From Gammaproteobacteria bacterium (GTDB taxonomy: Bacteria > Pseudomonadota > Gammaproteobacteria > Steroidobacterales > Foliamicaceae), in the NCBI GenBank assembly GCA_009844425.1, contig VYBN01000022.1, positions 46,987-110,986 on the forward strand: a stretch of 64,000 nt of DNA. Reading direction: 5' to 3'. The translations under genes were made by a program, and so were the position numbers. Shown here one piece after another: positions 1 through 8,917 of this stretch (position 1 is the first letter of the stretch; each line of letters opens with the position of its first letter). The notes below the pieces were generated by a model. It did not search any database. It was not told where the DNA came from and saw only the letters and a list, made by a program, of their open reading frames with translations.

Positions 1-801
1 AACGGATACCTTTTGGTCAGTTTCAACAAGTTTCTGGTCAAACGCCATGAACTGCGACTTGGCATCTTTCAACTGTTCTTCCTGCGACTCGCGATCTTTC
101 TCCATTTCCTCAAGTCGGGACGCGATACCCGTTAATTCATCGCTCCCAACAATGCGCTTTGCTCTACGATTTGCTTCTGCCTCCGTCTTATGCACATGCT
201 TTATGGCATCCTCGATTACACCTAGACCAAGCAATGAGCGAATAGCGCTCTGTACTCGCTCACGTTTGGTAATCGCGGCAGCTTCAGCCTCGATAAAGCT
301 CAAGGCCCTGTCGCCATCAGTAAAAAAAACTTCCCGCAATTCTGGCGGCAAGTGCTCTCTTATTTGAGGCTCCGGAGGTTCCACGGGACTCGTGCCCTTG
401 TCGTGCAGCTCAAACAGTTTCACTGTAGAAGCAGAACGGCGAATGTGGTCGTCGATATTTTCGTGTACGGCCCGTACGAGTTGGTACTTTTGACTAGATT
501 CTCTCCGCTCACCCCGAATGAGCCTATAGGTAGTCACCTCATATTCGACGGCTACGGCAATGGACACAGTCGTTCCCTCGCTCGGATCCCAGTCGAGAGG
601 TTGCAGGCGAAAATCCTGTCCTCTTCCAGGCAAAGCTCTATCTCCGTATAGCGCCCATTGCAACGCATGCAAGATTGTTGTTTTCCCTGATTCGTTGGCT
701 GCTCGAATTACTGTCAACCTCTTGTCAGGATCACTTGAGAAATCCAAATTAAGGTCACGCAGCAATCGAAAGTTGTGAAATGTGGCACGCAGCAACTTCA
801 C
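1..801 (-). CDS. Rad50/RecF/DndD-like AAA ATPase, N-terminal part
   Basis: Partial gene: 267 codons lie in the window and the 3' end is off the left edge. The N-terminus reads as a RecF/SMC-type ATPase head, with a Walker A-like ANESGKTT at residues 35-42 and an FFTDGD segment resembling the FFFDGE motif of DndD proteins. A charged, Glu/Lys-rich stretch that looks like the start of a coiled coil begins around residue 195. Translation starts at a GTG that overlaps the TGA of the preceding 75-aa gene (GTGA), so the two are probably translationally coupled. It is the third gene of a module with the PLD-helicase. Such ATPases drive DNA-directed conflict systems such as Dnd and ABC-three-component systems; which family this one belongs to cannot be settled from the N-terminus alone. 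Confidence 0.8.
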   Translation of the reverse strand, partial: MKLLRATFHNFRLLRDLNLDFSSDPDKRLTVIRAANESGKTTILHALQWALYGDRALPGRGQDFRLQPLDWDPSEGTTVSIAVAVEYEVTTYRLIRGERRESSQKYQLVRAVHENIDDHIRRSASTVKLFELHDKGTSPVEPPEPQIREHLPPELREVFFTDGDRALSFIEAEAAAITKRERVQSAIRSLLGLGVIEDAIKHVHKTEAEANRRAKRIVGSDELTGIASRLEEMEKDRESQEEQLKDAKSQFMAFDQKLVETDQKVSV

Positions 802-1025
802 GATCTATCCTTCTTCGTCTTGCTCAATAACAGCCGCGCGGTGGCGTTGCACTTGTCATTAATTTTCTTTTGGATGTTAGTGGCCGAGACGCGGTGCTGT
901 CTCTCATATTGAAGTATGTCTGCTACTGCTGCCGTGACTTCTTTTCGGTAGCCGTCAAATCGCTCTTCCAGACCATCACACTCTTTCAGGATAATTGAGA
1001 TTATTTTTCGGTCGTTCCAAGGCAT
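798..1025 (-). CDS. 75-aa charged protein of the helicase/ATPase module
   Basis: Unrecognised small protein, rich in Lys, Arg, Asp and Glu with regularly spaced hydrophobics, probably all helical. I chose the ATG at 1025 because a good GGAGA Shine-Dalgarno lies 6 nt before it; an in-frame ATG at 1061 would overlap the helicase gene by 23 nt. It begins 13 nt after the helicase stop and its TGA overlaps the GTG of the ATPase gene. This tight packing argues that the three products act together, the small protein perhaps as an adaptor like the middle component of ABC-three-component systems. That role is inferred from position only. Confidence 0.65.
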   Translation of the reverse strand: MPWNDRKIISIILKECDGLEERFDGYRKEVTAAVADILQYERQHRVSATNIQKKINDKCNATARLLLSKTKKDRS

Positions 1026-1038
1026 ATAGGCTCTCCGG

Positions 1039-3204
1039 CTACAGATAGACAGCGTCGGCAAGCCGGTCGATTACCGCCAGCGCTCCGTCGGCCCGCCCCG
1101 AGTTACGTGCGAGTCTTGCAAACTCTTGGGCGCGCAGCAATTCGGAATTGACCAATTTCTTGGCGTCCGCATCAAGCCCCTCCTCCAAATGCGGCGGCAA
1201 TGCTAACAGGTCATGCACGACGCTGTCGCTCTTGCCTATCGAAGCGCATCTCCTTAGTAGCCGCCCCCGTCGTTGCACCCACTGCCGTTCAACAGTTGTG
1301 CTGGCAAGAATGTATGCCTTGCACACCTGCGGGATATTGACACCCTCATCAAGCACTCGTTTCGCTGTTAATACTTGTATCTCGCCATCCTGAAACGAGC
1401 GAATAATTCGATTTGTCTCCTCACGATTCGATGTCTCATTGGCAGTGAGCTGATGGAAGAGAATATTCCGCTTCCGCAATAGTCGATTAACCTGGTTGAG
1501 TTGATCTGGCCCCTTGTCTGATGCGTAAATGAGTGTGTATTTAATTTCGCTTGGATCTTCCCGATCAAGAAGAGCTTCAAGCATAGAAATCTTGTTCGAA
1601 GCCATTTCCAACAGTGCGCGCCGATCTCGCAATAGTTTGGCCATATAGGTATCTGGTTCGCCCTCATCCATACGCCATGCGTTCGATTTGATCGTGCCTG
1701 TTAAATCCAACCAATCGCCCATTTCCCGTTCAGTCAACTTCACTGGATGAACGTAATAGTCGTACTCCACGAGACAATTGCCTATGGCCTCCTCAAGGGT
1801 GAACTCGAAGACTATGGGACCAAAATATTCTTGAAGCGCTTCCGTCCCTTTCGCGTCATATTGCCTATTGGGAGTCGCCGACAATCCAAGCCGAAACTCG
1901 AAAAACTCCGGGGGTTCTGAAATAAACGACTGACGCCCCAAGTTGTGTACCTCGTCCGCAATTAGTAGGCGTTGGGAACGAAAAGACGCGATCGCATCCA
2001 GGAATTCCCTGGTACAAAGTGTGTCTTGGCTTACCACGACAATTTCGATTCCCGAGGCTCCGCTATGAAGTCGGCGCCTGAGCTTTTGCATTTGTCTTGC
2101 TCTATTCCGGGCTCCCGGGGCTGCCGAAAGATTAGTCGGAGCAAGCCCAAACTGTTCGATTTCGCCGCACCATTGCTGGATCAATGGAATGTACGGCGCT
2201 GCGACGACAATCAAGAGAGGCTTTCTTTTCTCATATAACCGATAGGCACCAATCATCGAAGTAATGGTCTTACCTGAGCCGGTTGCCATCTCAAGGATTC
2301 CCCGAAAGCCAGCCTGACACCAAGCATTGACTGCCTTACCCTGATGCTCAAAGGGTCCATCTTCGTATCGAAGCCACGATGGAATTTCGAACCACTTTCT
2401 TCCCGTTGTATCAGGGGCTTCATCTGGATTGCTCGCTGCCATCGCATTGACCCGCTTGTAGATCGTTCTGAGGTCGTCTTCAGCAGGTGGAATGCTCGAA
2501 CTGTAGGTAACAAGCAAACGCTTCCTAATCGCTTCGGGAATCGGAACAACTACGCAATCACTGCTTCTGTCTTCCCACAGATCTTCGAACTCAACTAGCA
2601 GTTTGTGCCCAATATAGTGTTGGTTCGCGTCTTGCCATGACCGTGCTATAGCCACTTGTTCGATGTTTTCTCGAATACCGGAATATGTCAGATTGCTTGA
2701 ACCATGAGCGGCCACAATGTCCTCACGATTGTGGAAAAGCCACACCTTCGGGTGGAAGAGAGCGGTCTTCATCAGGGCGACTCTGATTTCAATACGACCG
2801 CTTCGCAGTAACCAAGACAAACATTTCAACGTGTGGTGCTGAAGCAAGTCTTCCGTAACGATCATCTTTTCCAACACCTCACCACCAACGTCTTCCGGCG
2901 AACGTATGCCTCTCTCAATCGCTTCTTGGTCGTCCGCGCTCAAAAGGGGACTGATGATGAGCCGAAGGCTGTGATCGGAAGACGCGATATAGGTAGCCAA
3001 GCCCGGGGCAAGAGAGGCGAGTACGTGACTTGAGAAAAAACCGACCATGCAGTCAACTTGCATAGCCGACTCAAATGCCGGAATAAGCACTTCTTCCGCG
3101 AGCGGATCGGCTGGCAGGATGTATAGCGGGCGTGCCGCTTCAAGGGAACGCAGCGTAGCAACATCTCTAGCGTCGCCGTTTGTACTCGGCGTATTTGGGG
3201 ACAT
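1039..3204 (-). CDS. PLD-domain SF2 helicase, candidate defence effector
   Basis: A 721-aa protein with two parts. Residues about 20-215 form a phospholipase D-like domain: HPK at 151-153 followed by GSSNLT at 168-173, the half-HKD pattern found in PLD-type nucleases of defence systems. Residues about 280-690 form a superfamily 2 helicase: TGSGKT (308-313), DEVH (417-420), SAT (442-444) and QRRGR (644-648). The start at 3204 is the first ATG after the radical SAM stop; an open frame extends far upstream on this strand but is the GC-rich shadow of other genes. Base composition is visibly more AT-rich than the next gene. The architecture fits a nucleic-acid translocase that delivers a nuclease, coupled to the downstream small protein and ATPase. 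Anti-phage function is inferred. Confidence 0.85.
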   Translation of the reverse strand: MSPNTPSTNGDARDVATLRSLEAARPLYILPADPLAEEVLIPAFESAMQVDCMVGFFSSHVLASLAPGLATYIASSDHSLRLIISPLLSADDQEAIERGIRSPEDVGGEVLEKMIVTEDLLQHHTLKCLSWLLRSGRIEIRVALMKTALFHPKVWLFHNREDIVAAHGSSNLTYSGIRENIEQVAIARSWQDANQHYIGHKLLVEFEDLWEDRSSDCVVVPIPEAIRKRLLVTYSSSIPPAEDDLRTIYKRVNAMAASNPDEAPDTTGRKWFEIPSWLRYEDGPFEHQGKAVNAWCQAGFRGILEMATGSGKTITSMIGAYRLYEKRKPLLIVVAAPYIPLIQQWCGEIEQFGLAPTNLSAAPGARNRARQMQKLRRRLHSGASGIEIVVVSQDTLCTREFLDAIASFRSQRLLIADEVHNLGRQSFISEPPEFFEFRLGLSATPNRQYDAKGTEALQEYFGPIVFEFTLEEAIGNCLVEYDYYVHPVKLTEREMGDWLDLTGTIKSNAWRMDEGEPDTYMAKLLRDRRALLEMASNKISMLEALLDREDPSEIKYTLIYASDKGPDQLNQVNRLLRKRNILFHQLTANETSNREETNRIIRSFQDGEIQVLTAKRVLDEGVNIPQVCKAYILASTTVERQWVQRRGRLLRRCASIGKSDSVVHDLLALPPHLEEGLDADAKKLVNSELLRAQEFARLARNSGRADGALAVIDRLADAVYL

Positions 3205-3224
3205 TTCTAAACCTAGACTGAAAT

Positions 3225-4364
3225 CTAACTTTGCGATAGTAAAGAGAGTTGCTGGTCGCCCACCGGAGTCGTCTTCGATTGTCTGCCAACCGGTCCCTGA
3301 GGAGCGGCCGGCGGGCGGAAGAGCGTGGTCTTTAGGGACGGGCGGGTGCCGCGGTTCAGGCCAAGGCGGCGGCAGGCGCGGTCGAAGCGCTGGCGGAGCA
3401 GGTCGGCGTATTGGCCTTGGCCGCGCATGCGCCGGCCGAAGTTCGTGTCGTTTTCCCTGCCGCCGCGGATCTGGCGGACGCGGCTCATCACGTGTTCGGC
3501 GCGCAGGGGATATTGCTCGGCCAGCCAGTCCTTGAACAGCGGGCGGACCTCGTTGGGCAGCCGCAGCACCGCGTAGCCGGCCCACAGCGCACCGGCCTGC
3601 GCGGACGCCTCGAGGACGGCTTCGAGTTCGTGATCGTTGAGCGCGGGAATGACGGGCGCGAACATGACTCCTGTCGGCACGCCGGCCTCGGTGAGCCGTT
3701 CGACGGTCGTCAGCCGGCGGCGGGGCGACGCGGTGCGGGGCTCCATGCGGCGCTTGAGTTCGTCGTCCAGCGTGGTGATGCTCAGCGCGACCTGGGTAAG
3801 GCCCAGCCGCGCCAGTTCGCCCAGCAGGTCCAGATCGCGTTCCACCAGCGCGGACTTGGTGACGATTGTTACCGGGTGGCGGGTTTCGAGCATGATCTCG
3901 AGCAGCGAGCGGGTGCTGCGCAACTGCTTCTCGAACGGCTGGTAACCGTCGGTGTTTATGCCCAGGGCGATCGGCGAGCATCGATATCCGGGTTTGGCCA
4001 GTTCCTTCCTGAGCAGGTCGGCGGCATTGGGCTTGTGCACGATCTTGGTCTCGAAATCGAGGCCGGGTGAAAAGTCCAGGTAGGCATGCGCCGGACGCGC
4101 GAAGCAGTAGATGCAGCCGTGCTCGCAGCCCTTGTAGGGGTTGATGGACTGTTCGAAGCCGACATCCGGAGACTTGTTGCGGCTGATGATGGTCTTGCTG
4201 AGTTCGGGGATCAGCTCGGTGTCGGGATGCGGGGCCATCTCGGCGACGCCCGGGTCCGGCTCGTAGGTCCGCCGCTCGAAGCGGCCGGGCAGGTTGCCTC
4301 GCGCGCCGCGGCCACGGATGTTGTGGCCGTGTTCGGGGAGGGTGTCGCGGATGCGCGTGGTCAT
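3225..4364 (-). CDS. PA0069-family radical SAM protein
   Basis: A 379-aa radical SAM enzyme with the CxxxCxxC cluster ligands at C80, C84 and C87, followed by the spore-photoproduct-lyase-like core seen in the PA0069/Rv2578c family. The motif region INPYKGCEHGC and the TKSALVERD segment are typical. Members bind a 4Fe-4S cluster and S-adenosylmethionine; their substrate is unknown. The gene is divergent from the exporter adaptor gene 52 bp away. It ends 20 bp before the helicase gene on the same strand, but its much higher GC content suggests it is resident chromosome and the helicase module is the arrival. Family confidence is high, function open. Confidence 0.88.
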   Translation of the reverse strand: MTTRIRDTLPEHGHNIRGRGARGNLPGRFERRTYEPDPGVAEMAPHPDTELIPELSKTIISRNKSPDVGFEQSINPYKGCEHGCIYCFARPAHAYLDFSPGLDFETKIVHKPNAADLLRKELAKPGYRCSPIALGINTDGYQPFEKQLRSTRSLLEIMLETRHPVTIVTKSALVERDLDLLGELARLGLTQVALSITTLDDELKRRMEPRTASPRRRLTTVERLTEAGVPTGVMFAPVIPALNDHELEAVLEASAQAGALWAGYAVLRLPNEVRPLFKDWLAEQYPLRAEHVMSRVRQIRGGRENDTNFGRRMRGQGQYADLLRQRFDRACRRLGLNRGTRPSLKTTLFRPPAAPQGPVGRQSKTTPVGDQQLSLLSQS

Positions 4365-4416
4365 TCGGGGAATATAACGCGGGTGGCCGGGCGGACGCGG
4401 CTATACTCACGCAGCC

Positions 4417-5565
4417 ATGCGCCCGGCCGTCAAGTACAGCATCTGGACCGCGATCGCCGCGGTCGTGGTCGTGGGCGCCTTCAGCCTGTTTTCGGGCGGC
4501 GAGGACGGCGTCGAAGTGCGGGTGGCCGAGGTGACCACCGGAGAGATTCGCAAGACGGTGCTGAACACCCGCGCGGGCACGGTGGACGCTTGCCGGCGGG
4601 CGCAGATGTCGCCGGCTTCCGCGGGGCAGATCGCAAGCCTTCCCGTAGCGGAGGGCGATGCCGTGACCGAAGGCCAGATGCTTCTCGAGGTCTGGAACGA
4701 GGACCTGCGCTCGGAAATCGAACTCTCGCAGCGCAACATGGTTGCAGAGCGGTCGCGGGCGGCGGAAAGCTGCACGCGGGCCGACCTGGCGGCGCGCGAG
4801 GCGGTGCGGCTGGCCAAGCTGCGCGACGACAACCTGGTCTCCGAGGAGGAACTGGAACGGGCCCAGGCTGAGGCCGAAGCGCGGGCCGCCTCCTGCAGGG
4901 CGGCCAACGACTCCGCAAGCGCCGCCGAGGCCCGCGTCGAAGTCAACCGCGCACGGCTGGAACGCACCATCCTGCGCTCTCCGTTCGACGGCGTCATCGC
5001 CGAGATCAACGGCGAACTCGGCGAGTTCGTGACCCCGTCGCCGATGGGCGTCGCGACCCTGCCCACGGTGGACGTCATCGACAACAACTGCCTGTACATC
5101 ACCGCGCCGATCGACGAGGTCGATGCGCCGCTGGTCCAGGCGGGGCAGGAAGCGCGCATCCTGCTCGACGCTTTCCCGGACCAGTTCTTTCCAGGCTTCG
5201 TGCGACGCGTTGCGCCTTACGTGCTGGACCTCGAGAAACAGGCGCGCACCGTCGAGATCGAGGCGGAGATCAACAATCCGCAGCGCTACGGGCTGATGCC
5301 GGGCTACAGCGCCGACGTGGAAGTGATCGTGGACGTGCGTGACGAGGCCCTGCGCGTGCCGACGGAGGCGGTCATCGAGGACGAACGGATCATGGTGCTG
5401 AACACGGATACGGGTCTTCTCGAGGAACGCACGGTGGAGATCGGCCTGGGCAACTGGGAATTCACCGAGATCACCAAGGGGGCCAGGAACGGGGAGCTGG
5501 TGGTCCTGAGCCTGGACCGGGCGGGCGTCGAGCCGGGCGCGCCGGCGGTGCGCGCAGCGAAATAG
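4417..5565 (+). CDS. HlyD/MacA-type periplasmic adaptor
   Basis: A 382-aa membrane-fusion protein. It has one N-terminal anchor (about residues 9-25), then a barrel-sandwich/lipoyl half, a predicted coiled-coil hairpin rich in Glu, Ala and Arg (about 95-175), the second lipoyl half with the typical ILRSPFDGVI segment, and a beta-barrel region. Such proteins link an inner-membrane ABC transporter to an outer-membrane TolC-type channel. It precedes a MacB/LolD-type ATPase by 34 bp. The matching permeases lie about 1.4 kb further on, beyond two unrelated genes. A TATACT -10-like box lies at 4402-4407. No TolC gene is present in the window, and the substrate is not predictable. Confidence 0.87.
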   Translation: MRPAVKYSIWTAIAAVVVVGAFSLFSGGEDGVEVRVAEVTTGEIRKTVLNTRAGTVDACRRAQMSPASAGQIASLPVAEGDAVTEGQMLLEVWNEDLRSEIELSQRNMVAERSRAAESCTRADLAAREAVRLAKLRDDNLVSEEELERAQAEAEARAASCRAANDSASAAEARVEVNRARLERTILRSPFDGVIAEINGELGEFVTPSPMGVATLPTVDVIDNNCLYITAPIDEVDAPLVQAGQEARILLDAFPDQFFPGFVRRVAPYVLDLEKQARTVEIEAEINNPQRYGLMPGYSADVEVIVDVRDEALRVPTEAVIEDERIMVLNTDTGLLEERTVEIGLGNWEFTEITKGARNGELVVLSLDRAGVEPGAPAVRAAK

Positions 5566-5599
5566 ACCGCGGCCGATTCCGGCCAGAGGGTATCGCCCG

Positions 5600-6274
5600 G
5601 TGTTGGCCCTCACCAGCGTTTTCCGCGACTACCCGGTCGGCGAACAGGTGGTGCATGCCTTGCGCAACATCACGTTGGAAGTCGAGGCGGGCGAGTACCT
5701 GTCGATCATGGGACCGTCCGGGTCGGGCAAGTCCACGCTGCTGAACATCATCGGCCTGCTGGACTCGCCGGACGGCGGCAGCTACCGCCTGCTCGGCGAA
5801 GACACCGCGAAGATGTCCGACGACAAGCTGGCGCGCACCCGGCGCGAGGTGATCGGCTTCGTTTTCCAGTTCTTTCACCTGGTCCCGCGCCTGACCGCCT
5901 TCGAGAACGTCGAACTGCCGCTGACGCTGGCCGGCTGGCGCCGGCGCAAGCGCCGCGAAAAGGTAAGGCGGGCGCTCGAGCGGGTGGAGCTGGCCGACCG
6001 AATGGAGCACCGTCCGAACCAACTCTCGGGCGGTCAGCTCCAGCGCGCCGCCATCGCGCGCTCCATCGTGATGTCGCCCAGGCTGCTGCTGGCCGACGAG
6101 CCCACCGGCAACCTCGATTCGCGCTCGAGCATGGAAATAATCCGGCTTCTGGAATCGCTGAACGAGGACGGGCTTACGCTGGTTGTCGTGACCCACGATC
6201 CGGACCTCGGGCGCCGCGCGCGGCGGCGGCTGACCATGCTGGATGGCCGTATCGGCGGCGACGAACGCCTCTGA
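5600..6274 (+). CDS. MacB/LolD-type ABC transporter ATPase
   Basis: A 224-aa ATP-binding subunit with all the key motifs: Walker A GPSGSGKST (residues 38-46), a Q-loop in FQFFHLVPRL, signature LSGGQLQRAAIA, Walker B LLLADEP and the H-loop in VVTHDPD. The GTG start at 5600 is preceded by AGAGGG with 9-nt spacing. The sequence groups with ATPases of the MacB/LolCDE/FtsE class, which power mechanotransmission rather than ordinary transport. The adaptor gene is immediately upstream, and the MacB-type permeases at 7706-10119 are the likely partners. Confidence 0.9.
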   Translation: MLALTSVFRDYPVGEQVVHALRNITLEVEAGEYLSIMGPSGSGKSTLLNIIGLLDSPDGGSYRLLGEDTAKMSDDKLARTRREVIGFVFQFFHLVPRLTAFENVELPLTLAGWRRRKRREKVRRALERVELADRMEHRPNQLSGGQLQRAAIARSIVMSPRLLLADEPTGNLDSRSSMEIIRLLESLNEDGLTLVVVTHDPDLGRRARRRLTMLDGRIGGDERL

Positions 6275-6383
6275 TTCCGGGCAACCATGAGGCTATCGCC
6301 GCGCGCCGGGCGGCGCTTTCCTTCTTCCCGATTTCGCGTGATAAGGTTGGGAAGCTTGTTTCGCCAACATGGGAGGAATGGAA

Positions 6384-6719
6384 ATGGCTACACGCGTCGT
6401 TTACGGTTTTGCGATCCTTGCTGCTGTCGTAGAGGGCCTTGCGCCCGGCGCAGTTCCCGGCGGCCTTCTCCCGCTGGCCATGGTCGTGCTCGGAGTGGCT
6501 TACGCCGTAATGAACATTGATGCCGCGAATCCGCAGGCATTTCTGACCACCGCACTCGTGGTCGCCGCCGCCGGTGGAGCGGACGTGCTTTCAAACGTCC
6601 AGGCAGTAGGCGGCTTCCTCGACGCCATCGTCGATCAGGTTGCGGTCGTTTACCTGTCAGGCGGCGCGGGCATACTGGGCGTACGTGCCTGGAACCTGAT
6701 ATCCAAGGGAAGCCTGTAA
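6384..6719 (+). CDS. small membrane protein of unknown function
   Basis: A 111-aa, very hydrophobic protein with about three to four membrane segments and few charges (MATRVVYGFAIL at the start). Two in-frame ATGs lie upstream (6369 and 6378), but GGGAGGA at 6371-6377 is correctly placed only for the ATG at 6384. I do not recognise the family. Its gene lies between the ATPase and permease clusters of the exporter on the same strand, about 95 bp after the ATPase stop, and seems to have its own translation signals. An accessory role in the exporter is possible but unsupported. Confidence 0.65.
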   Translation: MATRVVYGFAILAAVVEGLAPGAVPGGLLPLAMVVLGVAYAVMNIDAANPQAFLTTALVVAAAGGADVLSNVQAVGGFLDAIVDQVAVVYLSGGAGILGVRAWNLISKGSL

Positions 6720-6787
6720 CAGGATTCTCGGGGCGCTCACGCGCTTTGCGCATTAGCGTTCTGAATCACCCAAAAGGCGCTTAGTTT

Positions 6788-6828
6788 CGCGCCCATGCCG
6801 CCGGGGCATCCTCGGCGGCATGGGCGCG
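6788..6828. terminator. perfect 16-bp stem-loop between convergent genes
   Basis: Arms 6788-6803 and 6813-6828 are exact inverse complements with a 9-nt loop. The hairpin sits 68 nt after the membrane-protein stop and 32 nt before the end of the convergent transporter gene. No clear T-run follows on either strand, so it is a likely transcript-end or RNA-stabilising structure rather than a textbook intrinsic terminator. Confidence 0.5.
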
Positions 6829-6860
6829 CGCTATCGAGACTTCGGTAGAGAACCGGGCGG

Positions 6861-7610
6861 CTAACTCTCGGCCGCGGCGCGCGCGAGCCCGGTCCGCTTC
6901 CAGGTCCGGGCCCAGTAGATGAACGGCGTGTCGATTACGGCAATCAGGAACTTGAATACGTACTTGGCCGCGGCCAGTTGCAGGGCGGTCACGAGATCGA
7001 CGATCCCCCACCACACGACCAGGCCGTAGATCAGCGTGTCAACCACCTGGGACAGGAGCGTGGAACCGGTGTTGCGCAACCACAGGTGCTTGACGCCGGT
7101 CGCCTTGCGAATCCGGTGAAACACCCACACGTCGAAGCTCTGGCTCAATAGGTAGGCCAGCAGCGATCCGAACACGAAACGGGGCGTGTAGTCGAACAGC
7201 GCCGCCATGGCCTCGTGCATTCTCAACGCGTACTCCGCCGTGTCCGGGTCGGACGTGGGCGCATAGAACAGGCCCACCCGGCTGATCACCACCACCATCA
7301 CGCTCACGGTAAACCCCAGCAGGACCGCCCGCTGCGCCTCCCGCCGGCCGAACTTCTCGCTCAGGAGGTCGGTGGCGAAGAAGATGCTGGAGTAGAGGAT
7401 GACCGCCATGCTGGTCTCAAGGCCCATGACGGTCGTGAGTTTCGGTCCCTGGATATTGGCCATGACCAGGCTCAGCACGATGGCCCCGTACAGGCCGTAG
7501 CGCCCGAAGAACCGGTACAGCAGGATCGCGAACCCGAGGTCCAGCATGACCGTCAGGAACCACAGCCAGGCCTGGTGTTCCTGAAGAAGTTGTTCGAAAC
7601 CGGCAAACAT
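6861..7610 (-). CDS. yhhQ: queuosine precursor transporter, VUT family
   Basis: A 249-aa polytopic membrane protein of the VUT/DUF165 family, which takes up queuosine precursors (preQ0/preQ1) for tRNA modification. Recognisable segments are the conserved SEKFGRREA loop, VFGSLLAYLLSQSFDVWVF, and the C-terminal STLLSQVVDT and KFLIAVIDTPFIY motifs. Six hydrophobic segments are visible. The length matches the family. It is transcribed against its neighbours and divides the exporter genes into two groups. No queuosine biosynthesis gene is nearby. Confidence 0.9.
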   Translation of the reverse strand: MFAGFEQLLQEHQAWLWFLTVMLDLGFAILLYRFFGRYGLYGAIVLSLVMANIQGPKLTTVMGLETSMAVILYSSIFFATDLLSEKFGRREAQRAVLLGFTVSVMVVVISRVGLFYAPTSDPDTAEYALRMHEAMAALFDYTPRFVFGSLLAYLLSQSFDVWVFHRIRKATGVKHLWLRNTGSTLLSQVVDTLIYGLVVWWGIVDLVTALQLAAAKYVFKFLIAVIDTPFIYWARTWKRTGLARAAAES

Positions 7611-7705
7611 GGTGGGCCCCGGTCAATCGGAAGCCGCTACTGTAACCGTTCGGCGTCCGTGAGCCACATGAGGCACAATTCATTTGCCCACGAAGACCCC
7701 GGCAG

Positions 7706-8917
7706 ATGAAGACCAACGACCTGCTCTTGATGGCGACGCGCTCGATGTTCCGTCACCGGCTGCGCGCCGCCATGATGATGCTCGCCACGTCGATCGGGAT
7801 CGTGTCGGTGTTGCTGCTGACTGCGCTGGGCGAGGCGGGCCGCCTGTTCGTTACCGGCGAATTCCGGATCCTGGGGACTGAGCTCATCATCGTGCAGCCG
7901 GGCAATCCGGGCGAATCCGGATCCAATCCGTTCGGTTTTTCCGGCGAAGCCCCCCGGGACCTGACCTACCGCGACGCGGAAGTGGTGATGCGCGTGCCGG
8001 GCGTGATGAAGGCGGCGCCAATGATGATGGGCGCCCTGCCCGCCTCGCGCGGCGGGAAGGAACGGGAAACGTTCGTGATGGGCACCACTCAGGACTACTT
8101 TCACATCCGGGGGCTTGACCTGAGTGCGGGAACGTACTTTCCGCGCATGGATATGGACCGCATTTCATCGGTTTGCGTGGCGGGAGAGCTGCTGGTCAAG
8201 GAGCTGTACGGGTCCGAACCCGCGCTGGGCACCTGGCTGCGGCTCGGGGACTCGCGCTGCCGGATCGTGGGGCGGCTGGCCGATACCGGCCAGAGCATCG
8301 GGATCAACGTGGGCGAGCTCGTGGTGGTTCCCGTTGCTTTCGCGGCAACCATGTTCAATACCGAAGCCCTGACCAACATCATGGTTCAGGCCCGCGACCG
8401 CGAGTCGGTGCCCGGAGTCATCCGCCGGTTGACCGAACGCCTGACCGAGCAGCATTACGGCAAGCAGGACTTCATAACCATCACGCAGGACGCGGTCCTG
8501 TCGGTATTCGACGGCATCTTCAACGCTATTACGGCCGCACTCGGCGGGATCGCCGGGATCAGCCTGATCGTGGCCGGGGTCCTGATCATGAACGTGATGC
8601 TGGTGGCGGTCAGCCAGCGGACTTCGGAGATCGGCCTGTACATGGCCATAGGCGCGGCCCGTCGCCAGATCATGCGGCTGTTTATCGGCGAGGCCGCGCT
8701 CCTTGCGGTAATCGGGACCGTGTGCGGGCTGGGACTGGGTTACCTGCTGATCTGGTTCGCGCAGCAACTGTTCCCGGCGATTGAAATCCGGCCGCCCTGG
8801 TGGGCCGTGGTGGCGGCGGTGATTACCGCCGTCGCCAGCGGCCTGGTATTCGGGGCGCTGCCGGCGCGCAAGGCGGCCCGCCTGGACCCGGTGCAGGCGC
8901 TGAGAGGGCGCATCTGA
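7706..8917 (+). CDS. MacB-like ABC permease 1
   Basis: A 403-aa FtsX/MacB-type permease: one N-terminal membrane helix (about residues 20-42), a large periplasmic MacB_PCD domain, and three C-terminal helices ending in the usual PARKAARLDPVQALR tail. It lacks a fused ATPase domain, so it needs a separate ATPase, most likely the one at 5600. The stop overlaps the start of the second permease gene (TGATG), so the two are translationally coupled and probably form a heterodimer, as LolC and LolE do. Confidence 0.88.
   Translation: MKTNDLLLMATRSMFRHRLRAAMMMLATSIGIVSVLLLTALGEAGRLFVTGEFRILGTELIIVQPGNPGESGSNPFGFSGEAPRDLTYRDAEVVMRVPGVMKAAPMMMGALPASRGGKERETFVMGTTQDYFHIRGLDLSAGTYFPRMDMDRISSVCVAGELLVKELYGSEPALGTWLRLGDSRCRIVGRLADTGQSIGINVGELVVVPVAFAATMFNTEALTNIMVQARDRESVPGVIRRLTERLTEQHYGKQDFITITQDAVLSVFDGIFNAITAALGGIAGISLIVAGVLIMNVMLVAVSQRTSEIGLYMAIGAARRQIMRLFIGEAALLAVIGTVCGLGLGYLLIWFAQQLFPAIEIRPPWWAVVAAVITAVASGLVFGALPARKAARLDPVQALRGRI

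Noticed and set aside
1..3204. Naming the left-edge module as Dnd, DISARM, Hachiman or a specific ABC-three-component system.
   Set aside because: The diagnostic partner genes are absent or outside the window, and the ATPase is incomplete; only a generic candidate call is supported.
1039..5613. A continuous 1524-codon minus-strand frame suggesting a giant fusion protein.
   Set aside because: Only residues after the ATG at 3204 read as protein. The upstream part overlaps the radical SAM gene in another frame and the exporter adaptor on the other strand, and is low-complexity, Arg/Ala-rich shadow sequence.
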